Origin: Ostrinia nubilalis
Lineage: Eukaryota; Arthropoda; Insecta; Lepidoptera; Crambidae
Assembly: GCF_963855985.1 (NCBI RefSeq)
Contig: NC_087096.1
Coordinates: 5,952,001-6,016,000 of the forward strand
Length of the DNA stretch: 64,000 nt
Reading direction: 5' to 3'
The first letter of the stretch is position 1; each line of letters opens with the position of its first letter. The notes under the pieces are model-generated. The model had not been told where the DNA came from. It worked only from the letters and a program-made list of their open reading frames with translations, and searched no databases. Shown here one piece after another: positions 52,601-61,600 of the stretch. Made by a program: the position numbers and the translations under genes.

Positions 52601-55600
52601 TGCGGTCAAATAGCGTCATTTCAACACCATTTTGTGCCATCGAGCAAGGAAATAGAATATAGACCAGTCACTGCATCCCAGAAAGACAAATTTAAATCTC
52701 AAATATCTTATAAGGTCCCACTTTTGCATTCTTTTAACTGTAGTATTAATATTTTATATGAGCAATTATTTGAATTAATCAAAAATGAGTTCAACAAAAC
52801 ATTTCCTAAGAAAAAAATTAGTATTAAAAACAATAAAACTAAATTCAGTGACTGGGCTACAGTAGGTATTTATATTAGTAGGAAAAAAATGTTTGAATTA
52901 TATGGTAGAAAAGCCTATAGTAGTGACCCGGACTTTATAGAATATGTAAAAAGATACTCAAAAGTTTTTAAACAAGTTTGTACTATGGCAAAATCTATTT
53001 ACATACGTGACAAAATCAAAAACTCTGGCAACAAAATTAAAGCTACTTGGAATTGTATTAATAAAGAAACTTGTAGAATTATATCTCGGGATGATACATT
53101 CGCATTAAAAATTGATAACAAGTATATTAAATGCAAAGATAAGGTAGCAAGCGCATTCGAAAGTTACTTCTCAAATGTACCAATCATAACAACAAGCAAT
53201 CTTAATTCATGTTCATATCATGCAATGTCTCTTCTCGAAGGTTGTGTTGATGTTTGCAATAGCCCATTAAAATTTAGACAAATAGACCCCATAGTTATTA
53301 TAAAAACTTTCAAAGAACTAAATATAAAAAAAACAGAGGATATATGGGGCATATCAACAGACATAATAAAACCCATCATTCCTCTTATAGCTCCCCATTT
53401 AGCTCATATCTTTAATGAATGTATTAACGAAGGTCAGTTCCCCACCCTGATGAAACATAGTAAAATTATACCATTATTTAAAGCAGGAGACAAAAGTGAC
53501 CCATCCAACTTTAGACCTATATCGATACTACCTGCGCTCAGTAAAATATTCGAAAAAAATATTTTCAATCAACTACTGTCTCATTTTAACTTAAATAAAC
53601 TGTTTCATGAAAAACAATATGGGTTCACAAAAGGGAAAAGTAGGACCGATGCAGGGGTTGCTCTTATCAAACACATTTTCGATGCTTGGCAGGAGAAAAA
53701 AGATGCTATTGGTGTATTTTGTGACTTATCGAAGGCGTTTGACTGTGTTGATCATCAAACTCTGTTATTTAAGCTAGAGCATTATGGCATATCAGGCAAA
53801 GCCTTAAGCCTATTACACTCTTACCTCTCAGACAGATTACAAAAAGTAAATATTCACGGAACTAACTCTTCAGGCGCCCCTCTAAAAATGGGAGTGCCCC
53901 AAGGCTCAATACTGGGACCATTGCTCTTTCTGATTTATATAAATGATCTACCTTTTTATTCAAAGGACCTTTGTGAGATAGTATTATTTGCTGATGACAC
54001 TTCTTTAATTTTTAAAACTAACAGGCGTCAGGAAATATTTGACGACGTGAATAATGCTCTTTCCAAAGTATTAGACTGGTTTACAACTAATAATTTGCTA
54101 TTAAACGCAAAAAAAAACTAAATGTTTAAAATTCACTATGCCTAATGTCAAACAAGTTAACACAAATATTACAGTAAATAATGAACGTATTGAACTGATA
54201 AACTCTACTGTTTTTCTAGGTATTACTCTAGATTGTAAATTACAATGGGGCCCCCATATTGCTGCCTTGGCGGGAAGACTTAGTTCAGCTGCCTTTGCGG
54301 TGAGAAAGATCAGAAACTTGACTGATGTTGAAACAGCAAGGCTTGTATATTTTAGTTATTTTCATAGTATTATGTCTTATGGTCTTTTACTGTGGGGCTC
54401 AGCAGCAGACATAGAATCAATTTTCATTTTACAGAAAAGAGCTGTTCGGGCAATATACGGTCTTAAATCACGTGACTCGCTTAGAGAAGTTTTTAAAGAA
54501 ATCAATATATTGACTGTGGCTTCGCAATATATATTTGATAACATTATGTATGTCCGTAAACATCTACATTTATTTACTAAGAAAAGCGACGTCCACTCAT
54601 TTAACACGAGACATAAGAATAAACTTGCTGTTCCATCTTTTAGGTTGCATAAAATAGGTAATTCATTCTTGGGGAAATGTATTACCATATTTAACAAAAT
54701 ACCACACAACCTTGTCGAATTACCAATAAACAAATTTAAGATACATATAAAAAATACCCTTATGTCCAAAGGGTACTACAAGGTTCGAGACTATATTGAT
54801 GACAAGGATGCGTGGTCAGTTCAGTCTGCACATATTTGATGTACTCCAATTTGGTTATTCTTAGCGTTAGATATTTCCCGGCAATTAGTGGTGACTGAGT
54901 TTGTTCCGGCGTTTCTTCTCAGCACTTGCCATATGTTTGTCTCGAAGCGCTGGTAGGGCCCAAAAGATAAGGAGACATGTAAAGTGCCCATAAGGGCTAA
55001 CTTTTCTTTTTTATTATTTTCTATAATAATTTTGACGTTCATAAGTGCCACTTGTGGTCTAAACTGAATAAATACTTTTGATTTTGATTTTGATTTTGAT
55101 TTTTACACGTTAGCGTTACGTTACATAATTATATATTATTATCACAGAACAATAAGTAGGTAGTCTACGAAAATATTTATTAGTATGTAACGAGTTGCAC
55201 GATTCCTCTATTGTCATGCCAGGAAACAAATCAAATCAAATCGACGTCCACTGGTGGAAATCTTTGAGGGAGGCCCTTTCCCTCCAAGATTTCCATAAGG
55301 ACCGGTGTACTTCCTGCGACCTTCACCAGATCGTCAGTCCACCTGCCCACGCTACGTCTCCCGGACCGTGGACACGTTTTAAACTCGTATTAGGTACCTA
55401 CTAACATACTAGTAACTGGTAATAGTTCGATGTCAATTTTAGTCAAGTTTTTTTTGTTTTATAAATACCATTGTCTTGACATGGAATAACAGACTCGTGG
55501 TTAGTCCGTCTATCATAAAATTAAAACTTGATCTCGTTTCTTACCGCTATCCTGTTAGTTTTCGCGTCCAATCGACCTGTCAACGGCTTCGCTTCTTCAT

Positions 55601-58600
55601 AAAATTTCGCCTTGTTTCTAAGCTCGGGGTCGTCCAAAGCCTATTATCATAATTTTAAAGTTATCTACTTATTTACACAGCAAAACTACTTTGAAGTTTT
55701 TTACAAAGCCCTGTATAACAGCTCTAGATAATAATATGAAGGGATTAAGAAACTCTAAAGTAAATAATTTTGGTTAGATAGAAAGCAAGACAGACAGAGT
55801 TACTTTCGCATTTTTAATAATAGTATTAGTATAGTAAATACAAGTATTGCAATTATCTATTTATGTATAAAGTTTTTATTTGGAAATTTAAATAAGAAAA
55901 AAAAACAAGTTTGATATGAATAAATCCGAAAGTAACTTTATTTGAATAGTTCTAAGATGAATAGTTAATTGACGAAGTATCGATTTAGTGAATTGTTCTT
56001 AGGCGAAATATCTAATGACGAACTGTGCTGTCGACGAATCGTACGCTGGTGAAAGGTTCAGTACCTCTAGTACGAAAAACTTTCGAGTTCGTTTCGTTGC
56101 GTATTCAAAGTGTCATCGAAAAATTTTGTATGAAAAATTAAACAGCGCCCCCTAGGGCGGCTATAATATAGGGGGCGCTGTTTAATTTTTCATACAAAAT
56201 TTTTCGATGACACTTTGAAAACGCAACGAAACGAACTCGAAAGTTTTTCGTACTAGAGGTACTGTTGGCGAAGCGGCGACATACGAAATGTTGAGTCGGC
56301 GGGCAGTCATGTGAAGAAACGAATGTCGGCGACCAGTTCCAGACTCATAGATAAAAGGTTTATTTACAAACAGGTTACTAGCAACTACAATAACAAAGTA
56401 TTTACTATCCTCATAAAGTTTGCGAGCTTTATTGATATTTTGTACGCAGACAATAGAAAATCAATCGCTTGAATAAAATACTCGTAACATTGTGTAATGT
56501 AGAACATTATACAATGTACGAGTATTTTATTACAAAATTTGTATGCTCGAGTTACTGCCACCGGTTTATTAAATTGAACGCTAAAATAGAAAATAGCTGC
56601 TATGCTGTTCCGAGCGTCATGTTACTTTGATAAATTTATTGTTACTACAATTTTGTTTGAATAACAAGGAAATATTAGTAATGCATTTGTTTACGAACTT
56701 TCTACATCACAAAATAAGCGTAATTTTTTATGGAATTAAAAGAAAAGATTACACAGAACTCGGAAGTGTACAAAGTAATTGTGAACTATCTTAGCTGATT
56801 TTTGTTTCAGATTCGCACGTCACGCTCACAGCTAGGGTGACGTCCAGATAAGGCTCTCTTTTGCAATGTAATCTGTGTCCAAATAAATAAATTCTAATAA
56901 TAAATAAACTAAATAAATGAATTCCATTCTAATTTAATTAATAAATAATTATTTTAGTATGAGCTACACTGAACATTGACAGGGGGCGTCCCGTCAACAC
57001 CGGATCGCTGGTTCCGATTTTTGCCACTTTGGACAACCATATTACCGCAGCTGCGGAGGGCGCTAATATCAATACTGGGTTTGGTTTTTTATTTTTTCTT
57101 GAAACGTCAAGCGTTTCAGAATTGTGGGACTATACGTCAGCGCACGCCCGCTATATGTCACAAATGTCACACAACAGGACAATATACGTAACAGCTAGAC
57201 TCCCTACTCGACTTTGAACTGGTCACCCTACTCGCAGATATAATGCATGAATCACCGTGATAATGGGGTGACTGATGTCCGGGAACGTGCCCCAGCTCTG
57301 CACGAGTGACGTGTATTCCACGTGCAGCAGGATGCAGTTTGTTGACGTCAGCACCGTGTACACCTGGGGGGTGATTAGGGGGTGTTAAAGGAGAATGAGC
57401 CTTATTGCATCCAGACATAAAGGTATGAAAATTAGCGCTGTTTTGGTAGCAATTTTCACAGGTAAGCCCTTTCACACACATTCTTTACATGCAAAACCAT
57501 TTAGTAGGTAAGATACTAATACTAATAAAATAAGTAAGTACTTAAGTTACCGCATAACTTACTAATCTAAAGATTCGAAGATTACATAATTCACCGAGAC
57601 AAAGTAAATAGGTATTTAGATGTGGTGCCAAGTACGTAAGCGCAAACTTAATTTTATTTAATTTACTTAATCAATCCATAAAAGTTATAAAACTGATTGA
57701 ATAAGTTAAACTAACCTTTGGCAATCCAAAGAGCATTTCCACAACTCCAAAATGGTTGCTGGGTCCGATAGATTTATCTATTTTACCGTGATGATTCAGT
57801 AGATTACAATGACCCTGTAATAGACCTAAATAATTTAAAAGAAATAAAATTTCGCTATGAGAACTGTGCGCAAAAAGCTTTTATTATTGATAATCTAATT
57901 TCAACCTTTTATACTAACAGTTATGAGTTAAGATTTAAAATTACTATCTAGCTCTGACCTTTTGTATGATGTACATATCGCGGCCGATGTCACCCCCATG
58001 CTGGACTATCTCGTTGTCCGGCAGAACAATGGTCCTGCTGTTGGCAGCTACCGTCTGCAGAAAGTCGCGATTGCAGCCCTGGAGACGAAAATAGTCTTAG
58101 TTGTTTTAGGTCTAAATGTGGTGTTACATTCTGCTTCGAAGTTTGCGGGTGCCAGTCGCATAGTCGCGACAGCAATAATATAATTACGCGCGAGCGATAA
58201 GGATGGGCAGCTAGGGGTCATTGGACAAAATTCTACGTGCGCACAGACCGGGCTTAGATAATTTAGGTACACAATAATTATTTACAAAATAGAGACGTGG
58301 AAATTGTATTGCGTGAAAATTCGAGAGCCTAGAGCGCGAAAAAGAAAACAAAAGAATATTAATATTGGTCGTCGAAGAAGAATGTAGTTTTTTTAGTGGC
58401 CAGTGTGCGTGAAAATTCGTGAGATGAGAGCGAAAAAAAACAAAAGAGTAACAATATTGTTCGTCGAAGAAGAATGTAGTTTTCTTAGTGGCCAGTGTCG
58501 CGCGACCAAGGAGGTGATCGTGTGCGGCCGCAACACTTGTAAAACGTCGTTTCAATATGTAACCAATGTTTACTAAATAAAAGCACCATGTCCTACCTGA

Positions 58601-61600
58601 AATATGGGACAATGTATAAGAGTTTCCACCATTTCTATTGCCAGAACTTCTTGTTGGATGTTTGTGGACATATCTCTGAAAATTTCCTCCGTTGATACAG
58701 CATTGTTGTAATACCTAAAAATAATGTTATAAGTAGGTTCATTTTACTAAACAGCGGCGTAAAGAATTGACTCCAATTTTAATAGCGCTAAATAACTAGA
58801 AAAGACTGATAAATTATACCGAAATCAGGTTTCGGTCCTACAATTATTCTAAAACAACAAACAAGCATATTAATATTCAACCAGAAAGATATTTTCCTTC
58901 GAACCACTTAATTAAGTATTATTAGTGTTCGATGAAACAAGAAACTAAGTTAATATAACCAACAACTCCGCATCAATTAATCGGTATAAGATTATCGGAT
59001 AATATTTTCCTTGTTTTGGAGGAACAAACTTTACCATTGGACGGAGAAAAACTTCTTCACGCGCGCTTTGATCTTGCCGCTTACGTGATTCACCGTCAGG
59101 AAGTAGAATAGTTCCCGCATCGATTCCTGGCCACAAAATAAACTTTTGCACAAAGGGTAAGTTTAAGTATCCATTACTATCCATCCGCAGTATCCATACT
59201 AATCCTTACTTACTTTATATCTACTTAATACAATGTCATTCGAGGAACTCTAGCCCGAACGATACACATTCGTAAAGAATGTACTTGACAGAAACTCCCA
59301 AAAAAACAAAAAACGGTCATCCACTCCAAATATCATTCCAAAGCTACATAGAACCCTCAGCGCTCCTGCACACGACGCCGCTACCGCGTCGCCGCCGCGC
59401 CGTCGTAGCGCCTTTGCACTGTTCAGTGTTCATAGTTTCATACGCACCGAGTAAAACCGCAGTAAACCGGCGCGGCGGCGGCGTGGTAGCGGCGTCGTGT
59501 GCAGGAGCGCTATTACATGAAACAGTATTGGATTATTTTAATATTATGATCAGAAATGACATCTATGTATATACTTTGGAACATTGGACCCCGATGGTAA
59601 GCCGCAACAGAAAATCATTGGGTTACAACCGCAAATCACGACCGCATGCACTATTATCTGCAATTTTAGCTTCGATGTAGGTATATTTGTGGGTTGATAC
59701 GATTACACACCTTAAATTTAAGCTTCCTTTGTGTACTTAACAGGAACCAGCTGCAAATCTTCGCTGTGTACAAGCAGCTGACATACGAGCCCAATACAAT
59801 TATTAGCATTACCTGCAAAATTAATTACGTATTTAAGTATACAGTATATAAGCCTTTGTAGCCTATCGAACATGAGGTCCTGCCATCAGGAAGTCAAAAG
59901 TAATTTATTTTTGAGCTTAAAATAATTTCAACCTGGACAAAATAACAAATCATCATGATTATCATTGGGTCTTTGAGACTAATCTCAATGCAGAAAAAAG
60001 ATCGTCTCTAATTAACCAGAGGCAAAGGGTATTTTTACCACCACCAAACAATTCTGTACCCCCAGTGAAAAGGGATCTAACTCGACTTAGATCAAAATCG
60101 ACTTTATAACATAATGTGAATCTCTGAAAAATTAGCTATTTTTGTATCTAATCGGTATGTTTCTACGACGTATAGAAAAGAAAATAATTTTGTGCCAAAT
60201 GATACAAGTAAGGCTTTGTGAACTTTTCTTTCGTGTATATTGATACATGTCTACTTTTAACAAAGTGTACCGGAGGCTTCTTTCACTTTTTTGTTGTGTC
60301 AAGAGGTATGACTCGTGTTACTACTTTTTACACGATTGAAGTTGTGCAGATTGAATTTGTGATTAACAATATAAGATGACGTGTAAAATGTTGTAAGTTA
60401 CTTAGATCAAAAACATTTGAAAATCGCAACTAATAATTTGGTTAATTATTTGGTGTAAAATGATACAACTTAGCCCAAACGTCAGATTAAAGGAAAAAAT
60501 AATGTCGTAGTTTATAAATCAAAGAACTTTAGTTAATAGTTTTAATAAATCTACTAGTAAAACATATAATTGAATTCATAGTGCCTAACGTTGTCAATAA
60601 AAGTACTTAATAAGTGCATTATCGAATTTACAAGAGCTCCAACTACCAGAAATCTTTATAAACAAAACTCATCACCTTTGACAACAAATTGAACTGGGCG
60701 AGTCATGTCGAGAACAAAATAAAAATGGCCTGTATAGCATTCCATCAGTGCAAGAGACTCATTGTATGGCCCTCTGACACATATTATTATGGATCACTTG
60801 TGTGGTGGCACAGAACACAACTATCCACAGCAAGATCAAAACTCCAAAACCTGCAACGCCTAGTAAGCATAGCGGGCACTAGTTGTATGAGAACCACTCT
60901 ATCGACATCACTTGAGTACCTTCTGAATCTTAGATCTTTAGACCTCTTTATTCAGGAGGAAGCGCAAGCAGCCGCCCTAAGACTTAAAGGTAAGAACGGC
61001 ATATAAAAGCAAAACAAGGAGACAGGACATTCCACGATCCTGCACAAAACCCTAATAAAAGAAATATCTCTCACCGAGGCACCTATCGACAGAATTCCCT
61101 GTGTTCACATCTTCGACTGGAGATAATAATATAATATCCAGCTTACAACGGAAACGCAAGATTGCTCTGGAATCAATGAAGTTAGGATATACACTGACGG
61201 CTCCAAAACCCAAAAAAGTACGGGAGCTGGTGTCTTCTCGAATTACCTAAATATACTAAGAATATCTACAACACTAGATACATACAATACAATTTTCCAA
61301 GCAGAATGCAATCAGAGCAGCACAGGCGATTGCAACCATAGACATCCGAGGTCTGAATATAAAAATAATCTCAGATAGTGCAAGCAATACAAAGCAACCT
61401 AATATACTACATTATAATACTTATATTGGAATGCCATGACGCACTCCTAAGTTATTGCAGACGCAAATGGCGTTACCGTGCACTCCTGAAGTGGATCAAA
61501 GGGCACAGTAACTCCTTGAGCAACGACGCAGCAGATGAACTGGCCAGAAGGGGATCGTACAGGACGGTATTTGGTCCGGAACAATTATAATGCCGATACC

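Larger units (their letters stand above)
51262..55103 (+). mobile_element. CR1/Daphne-like LINE, 5'-truncated, with (TGATTT)n tail
   Basis: It carries the C-terminal esterase part of ORF1, an endonuclease-RT ORF2 and a microsatellite tail (55078-55103). It sits in the A8-B1 intron, opposite in orientation to the channel gene. The exact 5' edge (near 51262) is an estimate. The near-intact frames suggest a recent insertion. Confidence 0.88.

Noticed and set aside
58945..59184. Alternative open frame through exons A3-A4
   Set aside because: It is open, but only the other frame gives a C-linker that aligns with modules B and C.
59279..59680. 133-codon plus ORF
   Set aside because: Its GC-rich half is the small palindromic MITE at 59359-59511; no domain in the rest.
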